Assembly (NCBI GenBank): GCA_947493165.1
Contig: CANLPY010000001.1
Coordinates: 2,220,566 to 2,284,565 of the forward strand
Direction: 5' to 3'
DNA length: 64,000 nucleotides
Origin: an uncultured Erythrobacter sp.
GTDB taxonomy: Bacteria; Pseudomonadota; Alphaproteobacteria; Sphingomonadales; Sphingomonadaceae
Part shown: positions 18,608 to 28,080 of the stretch, one piece after another
Layout of the letters: every line of letters begins with the position of its first letter
Position numbering within the stretch: position 1 is the first letter of the stretch
Program-made: the position numbers and the translations under genes
Notes under the pieces: generated by a model
What the model was told of the DNA's origin: nothing
Databases searched by the model: none
Seen by the model: the letters and a program-made list of their open reading frames with translations, nothing else

Positions 18608-21600
18608 ATGTGGTTAGCCGACGTATCAATCCGGCGACCGGTCTTTGCGACGATGCTGATTGCATCGCTTGTCGTGCTTGGCATTGTCTCTTTTGGCCGT
18701 CTTGGCGTTGATCTCTTCCCTGAGGTCGAGTTTCCCTACGTATCCGTTACCACCACTCTGCCCGGTGCTTCTCCGGGAACAGTCGAGACTGAAGTCACCG
18801 ATATTATTGAGGAGCAGCTCAACACCATATCCGGCCTCAAAAAGATGCGATCCATCAGCGCCGAAGGTGTCAGCATCGTCAATCTGGAGTTCGAGCTTGA
18901 GGAAGACGCAGACCTGAAAGCGCAGGAAGTTCGCGACAAGATATCCCGGCTGGGAGGGGACCTGCCCGCTGATGCTGAGCCACCGGTGATCGAAAAAGTT
19001 GATCCTGATGCAGCACCGATCCTTTCGGTGCTCCTTTCCGGCGACTTGCCGATCCGTGATCTAACCACATTCGCCGATGAAGGGGTCAAAGAGCGTTTGC
19101 AGCGGGTTCCCGGTGTCGGTTCGGTTGAGCTGGTCGGTGGGCGCGAGCGCGAGATGCGCATATGGCTTGATGCATCAGCAATGCGAGCGCGCGGAGTGAC
19201 AGCGGATGATGTGCTGTCCGCGATCCAGCGCGAGAACGCAGAGCTGCCGGGCGGGCGGCTGGTAACCGATGGCCGGACCCGGCAGTTCGGTATTCGCACA
19301 TTGGCCGAGGCGACAAATGCGGCGGAGTTTGCGGCGATCCCGGTAGCCTATCGGCCCAATGGGCAAACGGTGCGCATTGGCGATATCGGTCGAGTGGAAG
19401 ACTCTGTCGAAGACGAAGATAGCTACGCTCAGCTCGACGGTGAACTCGGCGTGGTACTCGAAGTGCGCAAGCAAAGCGGCGAAAACACAGTCGCCGTCGC
19501 CGAACAGATACGCGCAGAAATCGAGAACATTGAAGCCACCGATTCCGAAGGGGTGAACTTTGTCATCGCACGTGACACCTCGCGATTTATCGAACAGGCG
19601 ATTGGCGATGTTCTGTTCGACCTCTTTATCGCGGTGCTGTTGGTTGTGGCAGTGACCTTCCTGTTTCTGCTGAGTTGGCGTGCGACGATCATTGTGCTGC
19701 TCGCCATTCCAACCTCAATCGTTGCCACCTTTGTTGCCTTTGCAGCGTTCGATTTTACCATCAACATGATCACTCTGCTGGCGCTGACGGTCGCGATCGG
19801 CCTGCTGGTCGATGATGCAATTGTCGTGGTCGAGGCAGTGCAAAATGATGTCGATGAAGGCGTTGACGCCACCGAGGCGGCGCACTCGGCAACCAAACGC
19901 GTGGCGTTAGCGGTCTTGGCCGGGACATTTGCGACGTTGGCGGTATTTGTGCCGATCGCCTTTATGGAGGGGATCGTTGGGCGGTTCTTTTTCCAATACG
20001 GGCTTTCAATCGTCTTTTCGGTCAGCGTGTCGATGCTGGTCGCCTTCACGCTGACACCAGCCATGTCGGCCCGGCTGCTGCGCCCCGAACATCCCGAGAG
20101 TGGCTGGCTAGGCAGGATCGAGAATTTCCATGTCGGGATGCGCAAACGCTACGAACGGTTGGTGGGATGGGCGATTGACCGCCGTTATCTGGTACTCGGA
20201 GGCGCGCTCGCCAGCGTGTTTATTGGCGGACTATTTGCATCCCAAGTTCCCAGCACATTCATGTCGACCACTGATCGGTCCGAATTTCTGACAACGGTTA
20301 AACTGCCACTCGGAACGGGCATTTCGGGCGCGAAGGAAGCTGCAAGGCAGGTCGATGAAACCTTACGAGAGCACCCTGAGGTTGACCTCGTATTTGTAAG
20401 CGCAGGCAGCGGCAGCAACCCGAAGGTGCACGAGCTCGATATCTATGTCGGCCTATCGCACAAACGCTCCCGAGATCTATCACAAGATGATCTGATGACA
20501 TTTGCCCGCGATGCGCTTGGCGAAAGTGTGCCAAGCGCACGCGAAATTGCCATCGGCGAGGTTCCTTGGGTATCCGGGGCAGGTGTTGGACAGACCGCCA
20601 TTGAGCTAATCATCACGGGACGGGATTCCGCCGCAATCAACGACTATGCCCAATTGCTCTCAGGCGAGCTTGCTGCTCAATCCAATTTTGTCGATGTGCG
20701 ATCAACTTTCGAAGGTGGGCGTCCAGAATTGCAAATTGTGGTCGACCGCGACCGAGCGGCAGATTTGGGAATTTCAGCTCGCAGCCTAGCTGCTGCGTCT
20801 CGCACCCTTATCGGGGGCAGTGATGCTGGCACATTCAACGATCAAGAGCGCCGATATGATGTGCGGGTCCGCCTTGATGAAAGCGCGCGGCAAAGCCTTT
20901 CCGATGTCGAAACACTGCCATTGCGCACGGGGCAAGGAACGCTTGTCGACCTCGCTTCGGTTGCCACGGTTGAAGTGAACCAGAGCGCCGCAGAAATAGA
21001 ACGGATTGATCGATCTCGCCAGATTTCAGTATTGGCAAACACCGCGCCTGGTGTGCCTTTAAGCGTCGCCGTTTCACAGGTTGAAGATTTGCTAGCCGCG
21101 AACCCGCCCCCCGCTGGATTGGCCACCCAAATGGAGGGCACCGCCCGCCGTTTGGCCGAAACGGGCGAGGCCATCATCTTTGCCTTCGGACTGGCGCTTG
21201 TGGCGCTCTACATTGTGCTGGCGAGCCAGTTTAACAGCTTTGGTCAGCCGATAATCATTATGCTGACCGCGCCGCTATCATTCTCCGGAGCGTACTTTCT
21301 GATGTGGGCCACAGGCGAAGAGATGAGCTTGTTCGCGCAGATTGGGATGATCGCGCTGATGGGTATTGTGATGAAAAACGGTATCCTGTTGGTCGATCTC
21401 GCCAATCAGTATCGCGACCGAGGCGATGAGGCTGGCGCTGCGATGCGCAGTGCCGCCCCAGAGCGTCTACGACCCGTGCTGATGACTGCGCTGGCAGCCG
21501 TCTTTGGAATGCTACCTGTGGCCCTCGCGCAATCCGACGCCGCCGAATGGCGCAACGCAATGGGGTTCATCATCATCGGAGGTTTAACGACCTCGACTTT

Positions 21601-21721
21601 CCTCACATTGCTCGTCGTTCCTGCAGCATATGCGGCCTCGGCGGACTTGAGGGGCGGCGTAAGTAAGCTACGTACAAAACTTGCGAGATTCTCGTTCATC
21701 CGTTCTAATTCTGGCGCATAG
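18608..21721 (+). CDS. RND efflux permease (HAE1/AcrB-like)
   Basis: MWLADVSIRRPVFATMLIASLVVLG...FPEVEFPYVSVTTTLPGASPGTVE; LLVDDAIVVVEAVQ; 1037 aa. Confidence 0.95.
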   Translation: MWLADVSIRRPVFATMLIASLVVLGIVSFGRLGVDLFPEVEFPYVSVTTTLPGASPGTVETEVTDIIEEQLNTISGLKKMRSISAEGVSIVNLEFELEEDADLKAQEVRDKISRLGGDLPADAEPPVIEKVDPDAAPILSVLLSGDLPIRDLTTFADEGVKERLQRVPGVGSVELVGGREREMRIWLDASAMRARGVTADDVLSAIQRENAELPGGRLVTDGRTRQFGIRTLAEATNAAEFAAIPVAYRPNGQTVRIGDIGRVEDSVEDEDSYAQLDGELGVVLEVRKQSGENTVAVAEQIRAEIENIEATDSEGVNFVIARDTSRFIEQAIGDVLFDLFIAVLLVVAVTFLFLLSWRATIIVLLAIPTSIVATFVAFAAFDFTINMITLLALTVAIGLLVDDAIVVVEAVQNDVDEGVDATEAAHSATKRVALAVLAGTFATLAVFVPIAFMEGIVGRFFFQYGLSIVFSVSVSMLVAFTLTPAMSARLLRPEHPESGWLGRIENFHVGMRKRYERLVGWAIDRRYLVLGGALASVFIGGLFASQVPSTFMSTTDRSEFLTTVKLPLGTGISGAKEAARQVDETLREHPEVDLVFVSAGSGSNPKVHELDIYVGLSHKRSRDLSQDDLMTFARDALGESVPSAREIAIGEVPWVSGAGVGQTAIELIITGRDSAAINDYAQLLSGELAAQSNFVDVRSTFEGGRPELQIVVDRDRAADLGISARSLAAASRTLIGGSDAGTFNDQERRYDVRVRLDESARQSLSDVETLPLRTGQGTLVDLASVATVEVNQSAAEIERIDRSRQISVLANTAPGVPLSVAVSQVEDLLAANPPPAGLATQMEGTARRLAETGEAIIFAFGLALVALYIVLASQFNSFGQPIIIMLTAPLSFSGAYFLMWATGEEMSLFAQIGMIALMGIVMKNGILLVDLANQYRDRGDEAGAAMRSAAPERLRPVLMTALAAVFGMLPVALAQSDAAEWRNAMGFIIIGGLTTSTFLTLLVVPAAYAASADLRGGVSKLRTKLARFSFIRSNSGA

Positions 21722-21887
21722 GAAGGAGCGATCTGGGATGATCTTCCCGACTGATCTGCGTCATGAGATAGTCGCGCAGAATCCCTACACCTATCGCTAG
21801 ACAAAGGCTGGCAATAGCGATCAGAGCCGCCTGCTTTTTCGCGGCGGAGCGGACGCCAGTCCAAGCGAGACTGGCGTTCCATAGCGG

Positions 21888-22520
21888 TCAGATCTCGGTC
21901 TTTTCAGCGAGCGTGAGAGCGTCCTCAATGTCAACGCCTAGATATCGAACGGTGTTTTCGATCTTCGAATGACCAAGCAAGATTTGGATCGCCCTTATGT
22001 TGCCTGTGGCCTTGTAAATGATCGAGGCCTTTGTGCGGCGAAGCGAATGGGTTCCATACTCTTCAGGCATTAGGCCAATCCCTTTTACCCACTCGTCAAC
22101 CAGTCGAGCATACTGTCGCGTGCTCAAGTGGCGAGTGGCATCAACTCGGCTCGGAAAGACGAAGTCCTCAACGTCACCTCCTCTGAGCTCCAGCCACGCG
22201 AATAGACTTGCACGTGCGTCTGTCGCAATCTCGAACTGAACAGGCCGACCAGTCTTGCGCTGCGTGATCATCGCTCGTTTCCTGATTTCGGGACCGCTCA
22301 CCAAGTCGCCGATTTTCAACTCAACGAGATCGCAACCACGCAGCTTGCTGTCGATTGCCGAGTCGAACAACGCCCGGTCTCTGATGCGCTCTTCGCGATC
22401 TAGGAAGAAGCGAATGGCCCAGATCTGCTTCTGATTGAAGGGGCGTTTGGGGCCAATCTTCGCGCCGAAATTCCAAGGCACTCGGTTTTGGGCAGCAGGG
22501 TCGAATTGTAAATAGGTCAT
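21888..22520 (-). CDS. Compact tyrosine recombinase (210 aa)
   Basis: SKLRGCDLVELKIGDL, THSLRRTKASIIYKATGNIRAIQILLGHSKIENTVRYLGV. Confidence 0.9.
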   Translation of the reverse strand: MTYLQFDPAAQNRVPWNFGAKIGPKRPFNQKQIWAIRFFLDREERIRDRALFDSAIDSKLRGCDLVELKIGDLVSGPEIRKRAMITQRKTGRPVQFEIATDARASLFAWLELRGGDVEDFVFPSRVDATRHLSTRQYARLVDEWVKGIGLMPEEYGTHSLRRTKASIIYKATGNIRAIQILLGHSKIENTVRYLGVDIEDALTLAEKTEI

Positions 22521-22693
22521 CTTCGTTCTCCTAGGCCGGAATGGCCTCGGAGAATGTCTGCTTTCGGGCGCTAAGATCTCGAATGGCTACGTCTTGGTTT
22601 GGGGCGCATATCCGACATAACTGAAGGAGAGGAGAGAGAGCTTCGTCTTTCCTGAGCCGGGAAATCTGTGTCCCGGTCATCAGGAGACCTCCA

Positions 22694-23623
22694 ATGATTA
22701 AGTCACGCCGCACAGCTTCGATATCGCCAGCTCAGCGCATCACTGCCGCCATTATTGAAAAGTTTGAAGAGGGAACCAAGCCCTGGGTCAAGCCGTGGCG
22801 CGGCGTGCCGCTTTCTCGCCCGCTGCGCTCCTGCGGGACGCCGTATCGCGGCATGAATACCTTCTGGCTCTGGATGGTTGCTGATGCCTGCGGCTACGCC
22901 TCACCATACTGGATGACATATCGCCAGTGCCAGAAACTCGGTGGTCAGGTCCGCAAAGGCGAGAAATCGACCATCGCGATTTTCTACAAAAGCTACACCA
23001 AGGAAGTCGAAAACTCTGAAGGTGGGCAGGATACGGAGAGCCGGCGCGTGCTGAAAGCCTATTCAGTCTTCAATCCCGACCAGTGCGATGGCCTCCCCGA
23101 ATTCTACCATCCCAAGCCACTGGTTGCCGCGCTTGAGCCCGAAGGCCGCGAAGAGCGGCTCGATGCCTTCTTCGCTGAGATCGACGCAGACTTGCGCCAT
23201 CACGGCGCGCAAGCCTACTACGAGCCACTGCGTGATCGCGTCACCATGCCGCCAGCCGAACTCTTCGAAGCCTATGACCATTACTACGCAACACTTGCGC
23301 ATGAGCTGTCGCACTGGACTGGACATTCTTCGCGACTCGATCGAGGCCTCAAGAACCGCTTCGGCAGTGATGCCTATGCCGTCGAAGAACTTGTCGCCGA
23401 GCTGTCCTCCGCCATTCTTGGTGCCGAACTGGGATTGCCCGTCTCGCATCTCGATCATCATGCTAGCTACATCGCGTCCTGGCTCAAGATTCTTAAACAG
23501 GACGGGCGCGCAATCCTGACTGCGGCCGCAAAGGCCGAGGAGGCAGCCACCTTGCTGCTCGAAATGGGCGGTCACCAATCGAGTGCCAATGAAGCTGATG
23601 TCGAATTTTCTGACGCAGCCTGA
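22694..23623 (+). CDS. ardC: ArdC-like antirestriction protein (ssDNA-binding domain plus zincin domain)
   Basis: RITAAIIEKFEEGTKPWVKPW, HELSHWTGHSSRLDRGLKNRFGSDAYAVEELVAELSSA. Confidence 0.92.
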   Translation: MIKSRRTASISPAQRITAAIIEKFEEGTKPWVKPWRGVPLSRPLRSCGTPYRGMNTFWLWMVADACGYASPYWMTYRQCQKLGGQVRKGEKSTIAIFYKSYTKEVENSEGGQDTESRRVLKAYSVFNPDQCDGLPEFYHPKPLVAALEPEGREERLDAFFAEIDADLRHHGAQAYYEPLRDRVTMPPAELFEAYDHYYATLAHELSHWTGHSSRLDRGLKNRFGSDAYAVEELVAELSSAILGAELGLPVSHLDHHASYIASWLKILKQDGRAILTAAAKAEEAATLLLEMGGHQSSANEADVEFSDAA

Positions 23624-23989
23624 ATAGGAGATTGAACTAAAGCAACTCCGTCAGCCAGCCCGCACGTACTGGCACTTGCCTTCACACCGAGTCAGTTTGG
23701 CCTTGCCGAGCGCTCCCGAACCGATCCTGGATCACTCCCAGACCACTCTTGCACCACTCCGACACGATCCCGCACAGCCTGTTCGCTGGTCCTCGTGCCC
23801 TGGACCGGTCAGGTCCCGCAGCAACCCGCGCAAGGCTGCGGCCCGTGTGGCCCGCGCCAGCCTTGCCTTGCGGGGTTTCCCGCTGACGCGGTGCGGTGGT
23901 CCCTTGTCCCGGTCCTTTTCGGACACGGCGAACAGGCCCGCGCGGAAATTCCTCCGTCGGCATTCGCCGGTCTCAGGAGGACTAAAGAT

Positions 23990-24922
23990 ATGTATGACAG
24001 TTTCGCCGCCCAGCTTGCCGGCCTCGATCTATCCGGCTTCTCGATCACGCCTGCCCCTTTCAACGAATGCGACTTCCCTTGCGAGGAAGCCATGTCTCAC
24101 ACGCTTGGAGCAGTCTGGTCAGATCTGTTCGCGCTGTTTGCCGACACCGCGCTCGAGGCCGACGCCGAGGATCTCGCCTGGGGCTTCGTCAATCTCTTTC
24201 ACCGTGCAGCCAGCCGCAAAACAACCCAAGTAGATCGAGCTTCGGATGAAATTCGCGCCCTATTGGCATCCGCAGACGGCTCCGAAGTGCATTCGTCAAA
24301 CCTCGAGGAACAGACCCTGCGTGCCCAGTCGGCTGAAGCCAGCATGCAGGTTTTCGAGCAGATGCGTGAGGTTGCAGCAGGTCTCTATCGCGACGAAACC
24401 GGTTCCTCTTGGAAGCCCGTATCGGGATCGCGTGCGCGCCACTCGAAGAACATGACATCGGCATTGATTGATGCCCGCGATTTTTTGCGCGTACGCAAGG
24501 AACGTCGTCAGGCTGCACATTCACCCGAGGGTACTCCGGTCGTGTTTGCCGGTGGTCGCAACCGCTTTGAAAGCGAGGCTGAAGCCAAGACCTACGCGGG
24601 CAACATCTGGGCTACGCTCGACAAGGTTCGCGAGGTCGTTCCTGACCTGTTTCTCGTACATGGCGGAGACGGCAAAGGAGCTGACAGATTGGCTGCGTCC
24701 TGGGCCGAGCGCCATGAAGTGCAGCAGCTAACATTCGGGCTTGAGCGTCGTCTGGGTGCTCGTGCAGGGTTCAAGCGCAACGAGCAAATGCTCGGTCTTA
24801 GTCCTCGCTACGTGGTGGCATTTCCGGGCAACGGCGTGACCGAACGCCTGGTGATCGAAGCCAAGAAGCAGCGCATCACGGTTGTTGATCGTCGCGGGCC
24901 GTTGGGCACTAGTCCCGCTTGA
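23990..24922 (+). CDS. DUF2493 / YpsA-related SLOG-family protein
   Basis: VVFAGGRNRF ... VPDLFLVHGGDGKGADRLAASWAERHEV; start ATG 23990 with SD GGAGG. Confidence 0.85.
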   Translation: MYDSFAAQLAGLDLSGFSITPAPFNECDFPCEEAMSHTLGAVWSDLFALFADTALEADAEDLAWGFVNLFHRAASRKTTQVDRASDEIRALLASADGSEVHSSNLEEQTLRAQSAEASMQVFEQMREVAAGLYRDETGSSWKPVSGSRARHSKNMTSALIDARDFLRVRKERRQAAHSPEGTPVVFAGGRNRFESEAEAKTYAGNIWATLDKVREVVPDLFLVHGGDGKGADRLAASWAERHEVQQLTFGLERRLGARAGFKRNEQMLGLSPRYVVAFPGNGVTERLVIEAKKQRITVVDRRGPLGTSPA

Positions 24923-25246
24923 CGGGGAAAGAGCAACTAAACCTCTTGGATGATCAATTCCCAATCGCCGAAGAAGGGCGGCCCCATTCAAGGCCGCCCA
25001 TGAGGCGCAGAACTCATTGCTGCTCCGAGTCCTACGGGTCGCAATGGCAGGGGAGTACCGAACGCAATCAATTCCATTGTAGGGTTATGAAATGCCCGAA
25101 TGGATACGCCTCTGAACAGCTTCATTGCTCATCGCGCGTAACCAGCGCGCCTGTGCAGCAATCTTCCTGGACGGACGCGGTTACTGAAAACTGCGGCGCG
25201 GCACTTATCGTTCCCGCATCCGATTTTCCAAGCTACAAGATCGGCA

Positions 25247-25516
25247 ATGCAACTCGATGACCTTCTTCTTCGCTACTTTGCCTCGACCAATTTGTCTAAC
25301 GTGGCGCCAGACACTTTGGCTGCCGGGATCGAGCATTGCCGGGTCGACCTCGGTCTCGAGCAAGACAGGGACAAGCGCTTTGCACTGTGGTCGTTCTTGC
25401 ACATGTTCGGGTCGGCCCCCGACCTCGACGTGGCGTTCGACAACGAGGAAGACCGGGAGGCTGCGCGCAACTTCATGGATCTCCTGGCGGCATCGGGAGG
25501 CGATGGTGTAGGTTGA
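25247..25516 (+). CDS. Small hypothetical protein
   Basis: 89-aa ORF in line with leading-region genes; no motif recognised. Confidence 0.5.
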   Translation: MQLDDLLLRYFASTNLSNVAPDTLAAGIEHCRVDLGLEQDRDKRFALWSFLHMFGSAPDLDVAFDNEEDREAARNFMDLLAASGGDGVG

Positions 25517-25744
25517 TTGAAGAGGGGTCACGCGAGCCTTCAGACCCGCACCCGATACCCATCCGGCTTTCTTCGCGAACAGTCCTGAACCAGGTCAGCT
25601 GAGGAGCCGCAACCCGTTCCTTTCCGACCGTGTTGTCGCGCTTCGCGCGCCTGCCCGCACCACCCGTCATGAACAGGTTCCCCTTAGAGCTTCGCTCCTG
25701 CGGTGCAGTCCTCCCATGCCCTGCTTCTTCTGGATGTTCGCAAG

Positions 25745-25761
25745 CCGGAGATGGTCTCCGG
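25745..25761 (+). promoter_or_regulatory. Perfect 7-bp-stem hairpin CCGGAGA-TGG-TCTCCGG just upstream of ssb
   Basis: Read directly; 25 nt before ATG. Confidence 0.6.
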
Positions 25762-25786
25762 TTTGAGGAACTGAAGGAATACACCC

Positions 25787-26185
25787 ATGACCAATATCGC
25801 AATCCTCACCGGCCGCATCGCTCGCGATCCCGATACCCGCGAGACCAAGGGCGGCACCAACGTCACCGGGATCACCGTAGTTACTGATCGCCCCGCGCGA
25901 GACAAGGATGGCAAGACCTACAAGGACGAGAACGGCTACACCGCTAAGGAAAGCGAATTCCACCGTGTGACCTGCTTCAATGGCCTCGCCAAGACCGTCG
26001 GACAGTTCTGCTCCAAGGGCCAGCTGGTCAGCGTCCAGGGCCGCATCCACTACACCCAATGGGAAGACAAGGACGGGGTCACACGCTATGGCACAGAGAT
26101 CCTCGCCGACAAGGTCGACTTCCTCTCAAGGGGCAATGGCTCCGGCGAGAACGACGAGAACAAGGATGCTCCCGAGATCGACTGA
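25787..26185 (+). CDS. ssb: Single-stranded DNA-binding protein
   Basis: MTNIAILTGRIARDPDTRETKGGTNVTGITVVTDR...SEFHRVTCFNGLAKTVGQFCSKGQLVSVQGRIHY. Confidence 0.95.
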   Translation: MTNIAILTGRIARDPDTRETKGGTNVTGITVVTDRPARDKDGKTYKDENGYTAKESEFHRVTCFNGLAKTVGQFCSKGQLVSVQGRIHYTQWEDKDGVTRYGTEILADKVDFLSRGNGSGENDENKDAPEID

Positions 26186-26206
26186 TCTAAGTCATCCAGC
26201 CTCCCA

Positions 26207-26243
26207 AGAAAGGGCTCTGTCCAAACCGGATAGGGCCCTTTCT
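26207..26243. terminator. Bidirectional-type terminator between ssb and convergent small ORF
   Basis: AGAAAGGGC...GCCCTTTCT inverted repeat between converging genes. Confidence 0.65.
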
Positions 26244-26254
26244 CGTATTCACTA

Positions 26255-26515
26255 TCAGTGGCTTTGAGCTGTGCGTGATGCGGAGGCTTGCTTTTGAACA
26301 AGCCGCTTTATGGCTTCCTCTTCGCCGAGTTTTCCGAGCTCATTTGCAACTTCGGATAGGCCCCTCTTTGAGAAGGTTTCTAACCCCGTTCCAAGAATAA
26401 CCTGGCCCAGTTCAATGGCTGCCTGTTTCTCGAGTTCTTTCTGACGTTGGTCGAGTGCCAGCCTGTCGGCCTCCAGTTTCTGGAGTGCGGCTACAGCGCT
26501 TCGTTTCGATGGCAT
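26255..26515 (-). CDS. Small charged coiled-coil hypothetical protein
   Basis: 86 aa, MPSKRSAVAALQKLEADRLALDQRQKELEKQAAIELGQVIL; coding-like composition. Confidence 0.6.
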   Translation of the reverse strand: MPSKRSAVAALQKLEADRLALDQRQKELEKQAAIELGQVILGTGLETFSKRGLSEVANELGKLGEEEAIKRLVQKQASASRTAQSH

Positions 26516-26859
26516 TGAGGATACTTCTTTCTTCCCCTCCGATGACCCTCTCCTCGGCTGACGTGGACTATCACCCGTCCTGTAGGAAAGCGATTTCCCC
26601 CTTGGTTTTCGCGAATACCTGAGATCGAACGGGAGGGGAGTCTAGCTCACGGACTTTCAAGGATGATGGGCGTGCAGCTGGCGCGTCAAGGACGGCGGGG
26701 CCCCACTATTTTGGCGTCCCTTCGCTTCGCTGCAGTCCGACAAAATCGTTGCCCCCACAGCCGCTTGGCGGTCGCCCAGCCGGGCGATCCCTGACCCGCC
26801 AACCGAACACCCATCTGCCTTCCTCTCGTCGTCTTACCGACAAATATCAGGAGGATTTC

Positions 26860-27081
26860 ATGACTGCACTTGCATCGTTTCAATCAAACTCGAACAGCTA
26901 CTTCGAAGCACTGGCCACTGCCGAACGGCGGGCCTTGCACAGCTTCTTCGACCAGCACGTCGTGGAAGATAATGACCTAGGATACTTCGCCCTGGACGAG
27001 GGTGACTACAACGCCTTGCCGGCGCATCTGGCCAGCCGGGTGGTGCACACGGTGCACGGCGCAATGCTCGACGAGTTCTGA
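26860..27081 (+). CDS. Small acidic hypothetical protein (73 aa)
   Basis: ATG 26860 preceded by AGGAGG; followed by strong terminator. Confidence 0.65.
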   Translation: MTALASFQSNSNSYFEALATAERRALHSFFDQHVVEDNDLGYFALDEGDYNALPAHLASRVVHTVHGAMLDEF

Positions 27082-27090
27082 ACGTCCGAT

Positions 27091-27126
27091 GGGGCGGGAG
27101 CCGGTGACGGTTCCTGCCCCTTTTTT
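27091..27126 (+). terminator. Rho-independent terminator
   Basis: GGGGCGGGAGCC-GGTGA-CGGTTCCTGCCCC followed by TTTTTT. Confidence 0.85.
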
Positions 27127-27569
27127 GTGTTCGCCGGTGGAAGAAGAGAGAGTGGTGAGGAGCGGTGCTGGTGACGCGCTCGGTCCCGCACCACCTGCGG
27201 CGGCGCTCCTGCGGGCGCGGCGTATATGGTCCCGGCCCCGCATGCACTCCTGAGCGCCAACGGGTCGAAGCGGCGCGAGGCTGACGGGAGCGACAAACCC
27301 CGCTCCCTTATCTCGCACGCGCTTCTTTGCCGTTAGCTTATCAGGGGTGCGTCTTGGCTGGGATGCTTGCTTCCGAACTGGCGCTTGCGGTTCGCTTCAG
27401 CGTCCCGGGCTGTTGCTTTCGCTCGATTGGCACGGATGCCAATGTCCGTTCAAAACCCATTCCCGTCGTTTCTGGACTTAGACCTCGCAGTGGGAAAACG
27501 GTAGCACACCGTACGCAGCGGGGCTGGCAAGTAAGATCATGAAGTTTATCATGAATTTGGCAATGTCCA

Positions 27570-27697
27570 CTTCTGTGCCAGTCGTGTGCCAATGGCTTTA
27601 TCGACTGTGCCAGAGTGTGCTGAATTCACTTAGCACATTGAATTTCTGTCCTAATTTTCCAGTTTCCTACACCCTATTGCGCGTGCCAGAGTGGCAC
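27570..27697. other. oriT: Candidate oriT (repeated GTGCCA motifs, inverted repeats, F-like nic GGGTGT^AGG on minus strand)
   Basis: Inverted repeats TGTGCT/AGCACA (27616-27637) and GTGCCA-GAG-TGGCAC (27683-27697); GTGCCA at 27575, 27586, 27607, 27683; upstream of accessory gene, traD and relaxase. Confidence 0.5.
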
Positions 27698-27750
27698 TCG
27701 CTTTTCCGAAGAGTGAACCAGGTTCTTTTTAGCAAAGGGAACTTGGATTC

Positions 27751-28080
27751 ATGCAAAGACATCATCGTTTTGTGACCTATGTCACGCCTCTCATTGCCGA
27801 GTGGATTAAAGCTCAGGCCGATGAGCGGCGGGTAAGTTCAAGCATCGTGATTGGCGATTGCATTTTTGATGCCTGGCAGCGTGACACGGAAGCCGATTTG
27901 AGGACGCCAGCGACCGATCCGGTTCGCCAGAACATCTTCATCACCGTAGCTTTGGATGCGCTGCTCACGCACCATTCTGTGCCCAATCTGCGCGAGCAGA
28001 CTGTCGCGGCCTATCAGCTCCGGCTGGAGCGTTTGGGGCTCGTTGCGCCGCGCCCGCAAGGGGGCCACGATGAAGCATAA
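27751..28080 (+). CDS. Small protein, possible relaxosome accessory factor
   Basis: 109 aa, immediately upstream of traD and downstream of candidate oriT; overlaps traD start. Confidence 0.6.
   Translation: MQRHHRFVTYVTPLIAEWIKAQADERRVSSSIVIGDCIFDAWQRDTEADLRTPATDPVRQNIFITVALDALLTHHSVPNLREQTVAAYQLRLERLGLVAPRPQGGHDEA

Noticed and set aside
21722-21887. In-frame extension after the second integrase stop encoding a TM-like segment (AALIAIASLCLAIGVGIL...)
   Set aside because: No credible start codon upstream of the hydrophobic segment; could be a decayed gene but not supported as a feature
24976-24999. GGGCGGCC..GGCCGCCC stem-loop after the DUF2493 gene
   Set aside because: Strong stem but no T-run, so not called as a terminator
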